NCBI RefSeq assembly: GCF_016775005.1
Contig: NZ_JAEUXI010000004.1
Coordinates: forward strand, 1 to 64,000
Length of the DNA: 64,000 nt
Source: Streptococcus suis
GTDB taxonomy: Bacteria > Bacillota > Bacilli > Lactobacillales > Streptococcaceae
Reading direction: 5' to 3'
Shown: positions 23,966-32,192 of the stretch, piece after piece
How the letters are laid out: each line of letters opens with the position of its first letter
Position numbering within the stretch: the first letter of the stretch is position 1
The notes under the pieces: generated by a model
Told to the model about the DNA's origin: nothing
Database searches by the model: none
Seen by the model: only the letters and a program-made list of their open reading frames with translations
Program-made: the position numbers and the translations under genes

Positions 23966-25036
23966 TCACAATTGATCCAGTGCATTTTTCTGCTCATCTT
24001 TGACGATATGGGTATAGAGGTCGGTGACCTGGGTATTGGCGTGACCCAGCTGGTGACTGACCAGAACTTGCGACTTGGTGGCGTCGTAGAGCCGTGTTGC
24101 CAAGGTATGACGGAGTTTGTGGGGTGTCACACGTATCTTGAAATCCGCAGAGTACTTAGCCACCATTTTTTCAATAGAAGAAGCGTCGATACGATTAGGC
24201 AGACCACGGTATTCAGACAAGAAGAAGGCTGTATCCGTTTTTTCAGCCTTGTAGCGTTGCTGACGGATGCTTATATAGGCTTCCAGATAGGGTTTGGCAA
24301 AGCCAGCTACATTGACCGAGTCCCGTTTGCCCCCCTTACGCGTCACCTCGATGATCATCATATTGAGGTTTACATCTCGAAGGTCCAAATTCACCGCCTC
24401 TGACAGACGGACTCCAGAAGCCAAGAGAAGTGCCAGAATCGCCAAATCCCGCTCCTTATTTTTCTGGAAGGATGAGAGGGCACGTTTGGATAACTTTACC
24501 TGGTATTCTTTATCAACATAGTCCAAGAACTCCATCGTTTCATCTCCCAAAAAGAGCTTTTGCTTGATATTCTCCGCCCGCGCTGCCAAGGTTTCCTTCT
24601 TCTTCTTGGTGGACACCTTCTTCATGACATTGCGATAGAAGTAGGGCTCGCCCTGCTCATTTTCCACTTCTTCGGTTAAATACTTGAAGAGACTAGAAAG
24701 GGCCGAGAGGGTACGGTTAATGGTGGTCTGCGACACACCATTCTGCGTGGTATTGGCGTTCAGCAAGGGACGCTCTCGCAGATATAGAATAAAGGCCTCC
24801 ATATCTTTCTTGGTCAGATGTTCCAGAATATCCAGCGGAATGTCAGCAATCCGTTCAACAGCGACTAAATCTGAATCCTGTAACCACTCAAAAAAACGAC
24901 GGTATTCTTTTAGATATTCGTACAAGGTTGTAAAACTGTAGGGCACAGACATCTTGGACTGATAATATTCCAAGACATACCAAGGCATGATTTCCTTCAG
25001 TTGCTCAATTTTTTCCAATAATAATTCGCGACGCAT
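23966..25036 (-). CDS. xerS: Tyrosine recombinase XerS
   Basis: A 356-aa recombinase that resolves chromosome dimers at dif_SL in streptococci and lactococci. The N-terminal SAM-like DNA-binding domain ([20 protein letters not shown] onward) is followed by the catalytic domain. The nucleophile Tyr is in [12 protein letters not shown] near the C-terminus, the R-H-x-x-R box is [12 protein letters not shown], and the first catalytic Arg is in [15 protein letters not shown]. Length fits XerS and exceeds XerC/XerD. The dif site lies immediately upstream and overlaps its promoter. It works alone and needs no XerD partner. Confidence 0.96.
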   Translation of the reverse strand: MRRELLLEKIEQLKEIMPWYVLEYYQSKMSVPYSFTTLYEYLKEYRRFFEWLQDSDLVAVERIADIPLDILEHLTKKDMEAFILYLRERPLLNANTTQNGVSQTTINRTLSALSSLFKYLTEEVENEQGEPYFYRNVMKKVSTKKKKETLAARAENIKQKLFLGDETMEFLDYVDKEYQVKLSKRALSSFQKNKERDLAILALLLASGVRLSEAVNLDLRDVNLNMMIIEVTRKGGKRDSVNVAGFAKPYLEAYISIRQQRYKAEKTDTAFFLSEYRGLPNRIDASSIEKMVAKYSADFKIRVTPHKLRHTLATRLYDATKSQVLVSHQLGHANTQVTDLYTHIVKDEQKNALDQL

Positions 25037-25065
25037 GATGTTCTCCTGATTTTAGCTATATGAGT

Positions 25066-25094
25066 AGTATAGCATAATCTTTTATAAGTTTCAA
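25066..25094 (-). promoter_or_regulatory. xerS promoter, -35 inside dif
   Basis: On the - strand, TTGAAA (25089-25094), a 17-bp spacer and TATACT (25066-25071) with a TGC extension form a strong promoter. The -35 hexamer is also the outer end of one arm of the dif site, so recombinase binding would compete with RNA polymerase. An AGGAGA ribosome-binding site precedes the ATG. Confidence 0.7.
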
Positions 25095-25119
25095 GAAAAT
25101 TATAGTTTTTCGGAAAGAT
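25089..25119. other. dif_SL chromosome dimer resolution site
   Basis: The 31-bp segment, read on the - strand, contains CTTTCCGAAAAACT then ATAATTTTCTTGAAA. From memory this differs from the published streptococcal/lactococcal dif_SL consensus at about one position. The two arms are the unequal XerS-binding half sites around a central spacer. Its place directly upstream of xerS matches the known dif_SL-xerS layout. It marks the replication terminus. Confidence 0.88.
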
Positions 25120-25180
25120 GTATATAGGATATTTGTACTATATAACCAAAAAAATTTTAATAACATTTCAAAAATCTACA

Positions 25181-25702
25181 TTATTTCAAGGTAAACTCAC
25201 TGAGCATTAGAATCTCCTTCGCAACCTCTTCTGGCTTCAAACTGTCTGTGTTTAACCTTTGCCCCGGAATATGACTTTCAAAAGCTTTTAAACAAACATC
25301 AAGATGCCTTTTGGCCCAGATGTTGTCTTCATTGACTCGATTATCTAAACGTTCTAAAATGGTTGTTTTGTCAGCTAACAAAATATAATGTTTCAAAGGA
25401 ATCTTATCCTTTATCAATTGCTGAATAATCTCATGATAATATTCTTTCTTATAGATTGTCATGGGAATAATAATAATCTTATCAGTTTTAGACGCTAAAT
25501 CAAATACTATTTTATAAGTAATCTGTCGCCAAACGGAATAATCTTGAAAATCTTCAGGACATACAGTCTGAGGTAATTGATGTTGTAAGAAATCACCTAG
25601 TAACTCGGGATCATAGAGATATGAGTTTTCTATTCGTTTGTGTAATATATTTGCTAAAGTAGTCTTTCCGACACCGAATGGGCCGTTTAACCAAATAATC
25701 AT
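25181..25702 (-). CDS. P-loop kinase-like protein (TmrB/AAA family)
   Basis: A 173-aa protein with Walker A NGPFGVGKTTLA at the N-terminus. SYLYDPELLGDFLQHQLPQT and VCPEDFQDYSVWRQITYKIV resemble TmrB, the tunicamycin-resistance protein of Bacillus. IIIIPMTIYKKEYYHEII and LDNRVNEDNIWAKRHLD (LID-like region) follow. A nucleotide-dependent phosphotransfer or binding role is inferred; the substrate is unknown. It is the first gene right of dif and stands alone. Confidence 0.8.
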   Translation of the reverse strand: MIIWLNGPFGVGKTTLANILHKRIENSYLYDPELLGDFLQHQLPQTVCPEDFQDYSVWRQITYKIVFDLASKTDKIIIIPMTIYKKEYYHEIIQQLIKDKIPLKHYILLADKTTILERLDNRVNEDNIWAKRHLDVCLKAFESHIPGQRLNTDSLKPEEVAKEILMLSEFTLK

Positions 25703-25766
25703 ATAGTTTTCCTTTCTATTTTTACAAAAAAAGTTTACACAAAATAAATTATGTAAACTTTTTCTT

Positions 25767-26507
25767 TTATAAAATCAATAAAACATATAATACTAGGACA
25801 CTAATGATACTAAATAGCGAACCAATTAAATAGTATTCAGCAAAGGCTTGGCTTTTGGATATTTTATCATAGCGTGCGATGGACTTTGCTGTAAATACCA
25901 GTCCGATAGCTGTGTATTGGCCTAGAAGCAGAAAAATTCCCATTATGAGGCGCTCCAATTGACCAATCAAGGCTCCTGCACCTGTCACTGTCTGCTCTTC
26001 TTCTCCTTCCACTACCTGATATTTGCTAAAGTAGAGTTTGAAAAGAATATTGACGGGCTTGCTGATCAGGAGGATAAAAAGGATTTGCAGGAGGATATAA
26101 TTTGGTTCAATCCAGAGTGAGTGTGAAGCGACATTGACACTGATAGTGTGATAAAGAATGATGATAGAGATGATATGTAGCAATTGATCAGCTAAGAATG
26201 CTCCAGCTTCCCAGGAGTCCTTTATCCAATGGTGTTTGTTGAGAAAATATTTGACATAGTCTATCGCAAGATGGCTCAGCCAAACTTGAAAAAATAAATC
26301 TCCGTTTTGAACGGGGGTAAGTAAGGCTAGAATAAGAAGAGGGATAGCAACAATGAAAAGATGCATGAAAAGAGCTTTCAACTGAAGCTTTTTAGCATCT
26401 GCCAGTGCTTGACTTTGGAAGGTGAAATCACTTAAAAAGTGAGCAATAAGCAAGGCGGTTAAAACTGGATGTTGAATAAGATAGCTAGAAATAACTGAAA
26501 ATGACAT
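25767..26507 (-). CDS. DUF3307 membrane protein, SatE-like
   Basis: A 246-aa integral membrane protein with about seven hydrophobic helices. ALLIAHFLSDFTFQSQALAD near the start and LSHLAIDYVKYFLNKHH are the conserved DUF3307 features, with His/Asp pairs in the first helices. The start lies 3 bp after the satD stop, so the two are cotranscribed. In Streptococcus mutans the genes after ffh form the sat (secretion and acid tolerance) operon, and position suggests this is the satE counterpart. Molecular function is unknown. Confidence 0.78.
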   Translation of the reverse strand: MSFSVISSYLIQHPVLTALLIAHFLSDFTFQSQALADAKKLQLKALFMHLFIVAIPLLILALLTPVQNGDLFFQVWLSHLAIDYVKYFLNKHHWIKDSWEAGAFLADQLLHIISIIILYHTISVNVASHSLWIEPNYILLQILFILLISKPVNILFKLYFSKYQVVEGEEEQTVTGAGALIGQLERLIMGIFLLLGQYTAIGLVFTAKSIARYDKISKSQAFAEYYLIGSLFSIISVLVLYVLLIL

Positions 26508-26510
26508 GCT

Positions 26511-27179
26511 TTACCCTTCTTTCTGACTGAGCTGGAGAATCAAATTCATGGCAGTTTGACGATTACGCAGGTAGAGTTTGATTCCACTGGATTTCAAACG
26601 TTTGGTAAAGGCGCTTTGAGTGAGTTTCATTTTCTCAGCAATTGGCTTTTGTGTGAAATCTTCTTGATAGATTTTTTGGGAGATTAAGGTTTCAAACAGA
26701 TCCGTTTGTGAACGATTCCAGGCAGCTTTGATGAAATCGCTAGAAGTTAGCAAGGGGTTGATCACACGATCGATTTGCTTGTATTCAGATGAAAATGCAA
26801 TTTTGCTGGTGCCATAGTCATGGTTGTCGTGGATAAAGTCAATAGCCTTGCGTGCTTCCCAATAAGCTGGACCATCTGCTCCAATGCTTAGCTTGGGATC
26901 GATAGCTGTTAGAATCTCACCCAAACCAATTCCAAATCGAATCTCCACCTCATCACGAAAGGCTAATTGGATTTGGTCAATCATCAAAAAGATATAAGGG
27001 TTAGGCTTGCATAAAGCTTGAAATTCATCTCCCTTTGTAATGGTAAAAGGTGATGCGAAGTCCGGAGCGAAGGAATGATTGATTCTATTCAGCTGTTGTT
27101 TTAGCCGCTCTTGAATACTAGAGCGGTTGGAAGTCTGTTTTGAATTGACAATATCTCCTATTATTGCGATATAATTCAT
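26511..27179 (-). CDS. satD: SatD-family protein with C-terminal helix-turn-helix
   Basis: A 222-aa protein starting MNYIAIIGDIVNSKQTSNRS. I start at 27179 because GGAGG lies just before that ATG and the promoter's -10 covers the upstream ATG region. The N-terminal domain (to about 165) has IGDIVNSK and ITKGDEFQALCKPNPYIFL, a nucleotide-cyclase-like fold outline as in SatD proteins. The C-terminal IAEKMKLTQSAFTKRLKSSG is a helix-turn-helix. That domain makes it a good candidate for binding the palindromes in its own promoter. It is followed by the satE-like gene. Confidence 0.8.
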   Translation of the reverse strand: MNYIAIIGDIVNSKQTSNRSSIQERLKQQLNRINHSFAPDFASPFTITKGDEFQALCKPNPYIFLMIDQIQLAFRDEVEIRFGIGLGEILTAIDPKLSIGADGPAYWEARKAIDFIHDNHDYGTSKIAFSSEYKQIDRVINPLLTSSDFIKAAWNRSQTDLFETLISQKIYQEDFTQKPIAEKMKLTQSAFTKRLKSSGIKLYLRNRQTAMNLILQLSQKEG

Positions 27180-27204
27180 AACTTGTCCTCCGTTTTCTAT
27201 TATA

Positions 27205-27278
27205 TTTCCATTATAACGGACAATGTAAATATTGTCCACCGAAAGGGACATTTTTAATTATTTCCGTTATAACGGAAA
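27205..27278 (-). promoter_or_regulatory. satDE promoter with paired palindromic operators
   Basis: On the - strand, -35 TGGACA (27233-27238), 17 bp and -10 TATAAT (27210-27215). A perfect 18-bp palindrome TTTCCGTTATAACGGAAA lies at 27261-27278. A near copy (TTTCCATTATAACGGAC, 27205-27221) covers the -10. Between them is a third repeat, GGACAAT-N6-ATTGTCC (27218-27237). This is a typical autoregulated operator arrangement. Confidence 0.7.
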
Positions 27279-27351
27279 GTAATTGGGCTCGAAAATGATT
27301 TTTTCTGCTTTGCTACTCCTATTTTATATTGCTGTATCTTACTTCTTCGAA

Positions 27352-27391
27352 TAAAAAGTAAAAAAGAAGAGATTATTTTCTCTTCTTTTTT
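27352..27391 (-). terminator. Terminator overlapping the ffh stop codon
   Basis: AAAAAAGAAGAGA (27360-27372) pairs with TCTCTTCTTTTTT (27379-27391); the stop codon is in the loop. On the - strand it ends in a T run. Confidence 0.75.
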
Positions 27392-28947
27392 GCTTTCTTG
27401 ATTTTATTGGCTTGGCGTTTCATGGCTTGTTTCATAGCAAACTCGCCGATTCTACCTTTCAGACCGCCTCCAAACATTTGGGACATGTCAGGCATACCAG
27501 CCCCTCCCATCAGTTGGCTCATATCCGGCATGCCTGCACCGCCCATCATATCTTCAAGAGCAGACATATCCATACCGTTCATGTTTGGCATGTTTTTAGG
27601 GAGATTATTTGGGTTGATTCCCATTTGTTTCATCATTTTGTTCATGTCGCCTGACATGACACCCTGCATCATGGTTTTCGCTTGGTTGAAATCCTTGATA
27701 AATTTATTGACTTCGACAAAGCTATTTCCAGAACCGTTAGCAATACGACGGCGACGGCTAGGTGTCAACAAATCAGGATTTTCTCGTTCAGCTGGTGTCA
27801 TAGAAGATACGATAGCTCGTTTTCGTGCAATTTCACGCTCATCAACTTTCAAGTTGGCAAGGGCCGGATTACCAGCCATACCTGGAATCATCTTCAACAA
27901 GTCTTCCATTGGTCCCATATTCTGAACTTGGTCCAATTGATCGATGAAATCGTTGAAATCAAAGGTATTTTCACGCATTTTTTCAGCGAGTTCCAATAAT
28001 TTTTTCTCATCGTATTCTTTGCTGGCTTTTTCAATCAAGGTCAGCATGTCACCCATGCCCAGAATACGCGAAGACATACGGTCTGGGTGGAAGGTTTCGA
28101 TGTCTGTGATTTTTTCACCAGTACCGGTGAATTTGATTGGCTGACCAGTAATGTGACGGACAGACAAGGCTGCACCACCACGTGTATCGCCGTCAATCTT
28201 GGTCAAAATCACACCAGTAATAGCCAGTTGATCATTGAATTCACGCGCAACGTTGGCAGCTTCCTGACCAATCATGGCATCGACGACTAAGAGGATTTCA
28301 TTTGGCTGAGCAAACTCTTTGATTTCTCTCAATTCGGCCATAAGGGCTTGGTCAATCTGCAAACGGCCGGCCGTATCAATCAAGACATAGTCATTGTGAT
28401 TGGCTTTAGCTTGCTCCAGACCTTGACGAACGATTTCTAGGGCAGGGACTTGATTGCCCAACTCGAATACAGGTACATCAATTTGTTGACCAAGGGTCTT
28501 CAACTGGTCAATGGCAGCTGGACGATAAATATCGGCAGCAATCAAGAGTGGACGGGCATTCTCTTCCTGCTTGAGTTTATTAGCCAACTTACCTGTGAAG
28601 GTCGTTTTACCAGCACCCTGTAGACCCGCCATCATAATGATAGTTGGAATTTTTGGTGATTTGATAATTTCTGAAGTTTCAGAGCCTAATACAGCCGTCA
28701 GTTCTTCATCAACGATTTTGATGATTTGTTGAGCAGGGTTCAGAGTGTCAATGACTTCATGACCAATAGCACGTTCACGTACTTTCTTGATGAAATCTTT
28801 TACAACTGGCAAGGCAACGTCGGCTTCTAGCAAGGCCAGACGAATTTCCTTGGTTGCTTCCTGAATATCACTCTCAGAAATTTTTCCCTTACGGCGAAGG
28901 TTTTTAAAGACGGATTGTAGACGCTCCGTTAAGCTTTCAAATGCCAT
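27373..28947 (-). CDS. ffh: Signal recognition particle protein Ffh
   Basis: A 524-aa GTPase that binds signal sequences of nascent membrane proteins together with SRP RNA. The N domain is followed by the G domain, with MMAGLQGAGKTTFTGKLA (G1), VLIDTAGRLQ (G3), ILTKIDGDTRGGAA (G4) and FTGTGEKI (G5). The C-terminal M domain (from about 325) ends in a long Met/Gly-rich stretch. It lies 10 bp after ylxM in one operon, as in most Firmicutes. The terminator hairpin overlaps its stop codon, which separates it from satDE. Confidence 0.98.
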   Translation of the reverse strand: MAFESLTERLQSVFKNLRRKGKISESDIQEATKEIRLALLEADVALPVVKDFIKKVRERAIGHEVIDTLNPAQQIIKIVDEELTAVLGSETSEIIKSPKIPTIIMMAGLQGAGKTTFTGKLANKLKQEENARPLLIAADIYRPAAIDQLKTLGQQIDVPVFELGNQVPALEIVRQGLEQAKANHNDYVLIDTAGRLQIDQALMAELREIKEFAQPNEILLVVDAMIGQEAANVAREFNDQLAITGVILTKIDGDTRGGAALSVRHITGQPIKFTGTGEKITDIETFHPDRMSSRILGMGDMLTLIEKASKEYDEKKLLELAEKMRENTFDFNDFIDQLDQVQNMGPMEDLLKMIPGMAGNPALANLKVDEREIARKRAIVSSMTPAERENPDLLTPSRRRRIANGSGNSFVEVNKFIKDFNQAKTMMQGVMSGDMNKMMKQMGINPNNLPKNMPNMNGMDMSALEDMMGGAGMPDMSQLMGGAGMPDMSQMFGGGLKGRIGEFAMKQAMKRQANKIKKAKKKRK

Positions 28948-28957
28948 TTTCTTCTCC

Positions 28958-29290
28958 TTAATCGCGATTATCTATACTGGACAAAATCAATAATTTTTCT
29001 TTTAAAGCCTCATCATCTGAGTAAGCTTCTAAAAGTTCATCCAAAATTTGACTCCGGACTACATAATCAGAGTACATATGCAGTTTCATTTCATAATCCT
29101 CTAATAACTTTTCGGTCCGTTTGATATTGTCATAAACAGCTTGACGGCTTACTTGAAATTCTTCTGCGATCTCAGCTAAACTATAATCATCCGCATAGTA
29201 GAGCTCGATGTAATTCATCTGCTTGTCTGTTAGTAAGGCAGCATAGAATTCAAATAAGGCGTTCATTCGGTTGGTTTTTTCAATTTCCAT
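28958..29290 (-). CDS. ylxM: SRP-associated helix-turn-helix protein YlxM
   Basis: A 110-aa protein with the sigma-70 region-4-like helix-turn-helix [28 protein letters not shown]. It always sits just before ffh and in Streptococcus species enhances SRP GTPase activity. The family's first helix ([20 protein letters not shown]) is intact. It shares the promoter for the ylxM-ffh unit upstream on the - strand. Confidence 0.93.
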   Translation of the reverse strand: MEIEKTNRMNALFEFYAALLTDKQMNYIELYYADDYSLAEIAEEFQVSRQAVYDNIKRTEKLLEDYEMKLHMYSDYVVRSQILDELLEAYSDDEALKEKLLILSSIDNRD

Positions 29291-29376
29291 AAGATTTATT
29301 ATACCAAAAATCTCTTCTCTTGATAACTTTTCAAATCAGTTTCTTATTTTGTTTACATAATTTTTGTTATGCAACA

Positions 29377-30075
29377 TCAATTGTTCTCCAGGTAGAACTC
29401 AAAACGCTCCCCGACATACTGACTATTGACAAATTCAAAAGCCTGACCATTTTCCAAATAGGAAACTTGGCGCAATGCTAGGATAGGATGGTTTTTTGAA
29501 ATGTGCAACAGCTTGGCAATTTTGTCATTTGCAAGGCGGGCATAAATGGTTTGCTGAGTTTTCCCAAGTTTAAAGCCGTTTTTGGTTAGGGTTTTATAGA
29601 ACTGATTGGTGACCTCTTCTTTTTTCATGTCTTGGATAAGCCGAGCGGGAATACTAGCTACTTCATAGACAACCGGAACCGCATCCGCAAACCGCACGCG
29701 CTCCATTCGTATCACAAACTCTCCTTTTTCCAAGCCCAATAAGTCAATCTCTTTTTCATTCGGTTTTGTTTTAACGAAAGACAGGACACGACTTGAAGGT
29801 TCTTTTCCCTGAAGTTGGACAATTTCAGAAAAAGAGGTCGTTCCGCGCATCTTTTCTTGAACACGGGTATTGGCAACATAGGTTCCTGATCCAACTTTTC
29901 GTTGCAACACACCTTCTTCTACTAAGAGGGTAATTCCCTGGCGCAAGGTCATACGGGAAACACCAAATTCTTCTGCCAAATCTCGTTCACTCGGCAGTCT
30001 TTGGCCGATGGCCCAAATGCCCTGATCAATTTGTTCCTTAATTTTATCGTGAATCGTTATATAAGCTGCTTTCAT
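29377..30075 (-). CDS. GntR/HutC-family transcriptional regulator
   Basis: A 232-aa repressor-type protein. The winged helix (LPSERDLAEEFGVSRMTLRQ, VEEGVLQRKVGSGTYV) is at the N-terminus. The UTRA effector domain follows, with VIRMERVRFADAVPVVYEVA and ILALRQVSYLENGQAFEFVN. HutC-type regulators usually sense amino sugars or organic acids. It is divergent from guaA, 256 bp away. A near-repeated ATACATTT motif lies before both genes, so a link to GMP synthesis is possible but not shown. Confidence 0.9.
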   Translation of the reverse strand: MKAAYITIHDKIKEQIDQGIWAIGQRLPSERDLAEEFGVSRMTLRQGITLLVEEGVLQRKVGSGTYVANTRVQEKMRGTTSFSEIVQLQGKEPSSRVLSFVKTKPNEKEIDLLGLEKGEFVIRMERVRFADAVPVVYEVASIPARLIQDMKKEEVTNQFYKTLTKNGFKLGKTQQTIYARLANDKIAKLLHISKNHPILALRQVSYLENGQAFEFVNSQYVGERFEFYLENN

Positions 30076-30260
30076 CCTGGCTCCTTTATCTCTTCTATTT
30101 TATCAAAAAAAATACATTTTAACTAGAATTTCCCAAAATCATCCTCAAATAGAGTTGTCGAAAACTTTCTTAAAATATTTTGTGATACAACCGCAATTTC
30201 CGAACAAATAAAAAACATATTTCCTACTTCGATAGGATTTACATGTTTTATAGCTTCTTG

Positions 30261-30289
30261 TGGAAAATAGTCTGGATTTATGTTAGAAT
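30261..30289 (+). promoter_or_regulatory. Promoter of guaA
   Basis: TGGAAA (30261-30266), 17 bp and TAGAAT (30284-30289) with a TGT extension. The 256-base gap to gntR also holds TCCTA-N6-TAGGA (30222-30237) and ATACATTTTAA (30112-30122), which nearly recurs as ATACATTTAAA at 30297. No purine riboswitch was recognised. Confidence 0.5.
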
Positions 30290-30331
30290 AAAAAACATAC
30301 ATTTAAAATTTTCAAAAGGAATGAGGACAGA

Positions 30332-31882
30332 ATGACTAAACAAGATGTTCAAAAGATTATTGTTCTGGATTACGGTAGCCAGTACAATCAACTCATTTCA
30401 CGTCGTATTCGTGAATTTGGGGTCTTTTCAGAATTGAAAAACCATAAAATTACAGCTGAGGAAGTCCGTGCCATCAATCCAATTGGTATCGTTCTTTCAG
30501 GTGGACCAAACTCTGTGTACGCAGAAAATGCCTTTGATATTGATCCAGAAATCTTCGAATTAGGTATTCCTATCTTAGGGATTTGCTACGGTATGCAGTT
30601 AATTACCCATAAATTGGGAGGTAAGGTTGTTCCTGCTGGTGAGGCTGGAAATCGTGAATATGGTCAATCAAATCTTCAACTGAAGACTGAATCAGCGCTT
30701 TTTGCTGGAACACCAGAAGAGCAACTTGTACTCATGAGCCACGGTGATGCAGTAACTGAAATCCCTGCTGACTTCCACTTGGTTGGTCTTTCTGCTGACT
30801 GTCCTTTTGCTGCTATTGAAAACACAGAACGCCGTATCTACGGTATTCAGTTCCACCCAGAAGTTCGTCATTCGGTTTATGGAAATGATATTTTGAAAAA
30901 CTTCGCATTTGGTATCTGTGGTGCTAAGGGCGACTGGACAATGGAAAACTTCATTGAAACAGAAATCGAAAAAATCCGTCAAACAGTCGGTGACAAGAAA
31001 GTCTTGCTCGGTTTGTCAGGCGGTGTAGATTCATCAGTTGTTGGTGTCCTTCTTCAACGTGCCATTGGTGACCAGTTGACTTGTATCTTCGTTGACCACG
31101 GACTTCTTCGTAAGAATGAAGGCGATCAGGTTATGGAGATGTTGGGTGGCAAGTTTGGTCTCAATATTATTCGCGTTGACGCTGCTAAGCGTTTCCTAGA
31201 CCTGCTTGCTGGCGTATCTGACCCTGAGAAGAAACGTAAAATCATCGGTAATGAATTTGTTTACGTCTTCGACGATGAGGCGAGCAAGTTGACTGATGTT
31301 GAATTCTTAGCGCAAGGAACACTTTATACCGATATTATCGAGTCAGGAACGGATACTGCTGAGACAATCAAATCTCACCACAACGTTGGTGGACTGCCAG
31401 AAGATATGCAGTTCAAGTTGATTGAACCGCTCAATACTCTCTTTAAGGATGAAGTTCGTGCCCTCGGTACCGCTCTTGGTATGCCAGATGAGGTCGTGTG
31501 GCGCCAACCATTCCCAGGACCAGGCCTTGCCATTCGTGTCATGGGTGAAATCACTGAGGAAAAACTTCAAACCGTTCGCGAATCTGACGCTATCTTGCGT
31601 GAAGAAATTGCCAAAGCGGGTCTTGACCGCGATGTTTGGCAGTATTTTACGGTCAATACTGGCGTTCGCTCCGTAGGTGTCATGGGTGACGGTCGTACCT
31701 ACGACTACACCATCGCCATCCGTGCGATCACTTCTGTTGACGGAATGACTGCTGACTTTGCCAAACTACCATGGGAAGTCCTTCAGAAAATCTCTGTCCG
31801 TATCGTAAACGAAGTCGACCACGTCAACCGCATCGTCTATGATATCACAAGTAAACCACCAGCAACAGTTGAGTGGGAGTAA
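30332..31882 (+). CDS. guaA: GMP synthase (glutamine-hydrolysing)
   Basis: A 516-aa enzyme converting XMP to GMP. The class I amidotransferase domain (1 to about 195) has IVLSGGPNS, the nucleophile Cys85 in GICYGMQ and GIQFHPEV. The ATP pyrophosphatase domain starts [14 protein letters not shown], and the C-terminal dimerisation domain holds [10 protein letters not shown] and [11 protein letters not shown]. It is one of the few genes on the + strand right of dif, so it is transcribed against the replication fork. A hairpin terminator begins at its stop codon. Confidence 0.98.
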   Translation: MTKQDVQKIIVLDYGSQYNQLISRRIREFGVFSELKNHKITAEEVRAINPIGIVLSGGPNSVYAENAFDIDPEIFELGIPILGICYGMQLITHKLGGKVVPAGEAGNREYGQSNLQLKTESALFAGTPEEQLVLMSHGDAVTEIPADFHLVGLSADCPFAAIENTERRIYGIQFHPEVRHSVYGNDILKNFAFGICGAKGDWTMENFIETEIEKIRQTVGDKKVLLGLSGGVDSSVVGVLLQRAIGDQLTCIFVDHGLLRKNEGDQVMEMLGGKFGLNIIRVDAAKRFLDLLAGVSDPEKKRKIIGNEFVYVFDDEASKLTDVEFLAQGTLYTDIIESGTDTAETIKSHHNVGGLPEDMQFKLIEPLNTLFKDEVRALGTALGMPDEVVWRQPFPGPGLAIRVMGEITEEKLQTVRESDAILREEIAKAGLDRDVWQYFTVNTGVRSVGVMGDGRTYDYTIAIRAITSVDGMTADFAKLPWEVLQKISVRIVNEVDHVNRIVYDITSKPPATVEWE

Positions 31883-31906
31883 AACAGTCTGGGGATAGAC
31901 TGTTTT
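31881..31906 (+). terminator. Terminator of guaA
   Basis: AAAACAGTCT (31881-31890), loop GGGGAT, AGACTGTTTT (31897-31906). It overlaps the stop codon and ends in a T run. Its right arm is also the first bases of the repeat that follows. Confidence 0.75.
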
Positions 31907-32072
31907 ACCCGACGCCTGAAAACAAGAAAGTGTCGCAAGCCTGGGGAGAGGCTCTATCAGCCGGTCCATCAAGACTGTTTTACCCGATGCCTAAAAATGA
32001 AAAAGCATCGTTGCCTGGGGAGAGGCTCTATCAGCCAGTCCATCAAGACTAATTTACCCAATGCTTAAAAAG
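31897..32072. repeat. Two and a half tandem ~75-bp units after guaA
   Basis: Unit 1 (31897-31971) and unit 2 (31972-32045) both begin AGACTGTTTTACCCGA and end CAGCC-GTCCATCA, sharing GCCTGGGGAGAGGCTCTATC (one base at the first G). A third, partial unit begins at 32046. In unit 2, CGATGC pairs with GCATCG. In unit 1 the same places read CGACGC and GTGTCG, so the stem is kept by paired changes. A second stem is AGCC/GGCT. The units are non-coding. Confidence 0.75.
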
Positions 32073-32075
32073 TTG

Positions 32076-32116
32076 TAAGCCGATAGAAAGTCTATTTTCT
32101 ATGGGCTTATTTTTTA
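32076..32116 (+). terminator. Strong terminator after the guaA repeats
   Basis: A 13-bp stem with one G-G mismatch (32076-32089 with 32096-32109), TAAGCC and ATAGAAA facing TTTCTAT and GGCTTA, followed by six T's. Confidence 0.85.
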
Positions 32117-32137
32117 TAAAAACTGATTTATATCTAC

Positions 32138-32166
32138 TTGTCTCCTTTATTTTCATATGATAATAT
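32138..32166 (+). promoter_or_regulatory. Promoter of the 252-aa membrane-anchored protein gene
   Basis: TTGTCT (32138-32143), 17 bp and TAATAT (32161-32166). The ATG at 32157 lies inside this promoter, which argues for translation from 32193. Confidence 0.5.
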
Positions 32167-32192
32167 ATAAGTGTAGAAAGGTAGGGGTTCTT

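Noticed and set aside
23900-24403. 167-codon + strand frame across the end of the mutase gene and into xerS
   Set aside because: It is mostly antisense to xerS and crosses a strong terminator.
23966-25036. Tyrosine recombinase as a sign of an integrated phage or conjugative element
   Set aside because: Length, sequence and the adjacent dif_SL site identify housekeeping XerS. No phage or transfer genes are nearby.
30076-30331. Purine riboswitch before guaA
   Set aside because: The conserved three-stem junction and loop bases were not found; only short inverted repeats are present.
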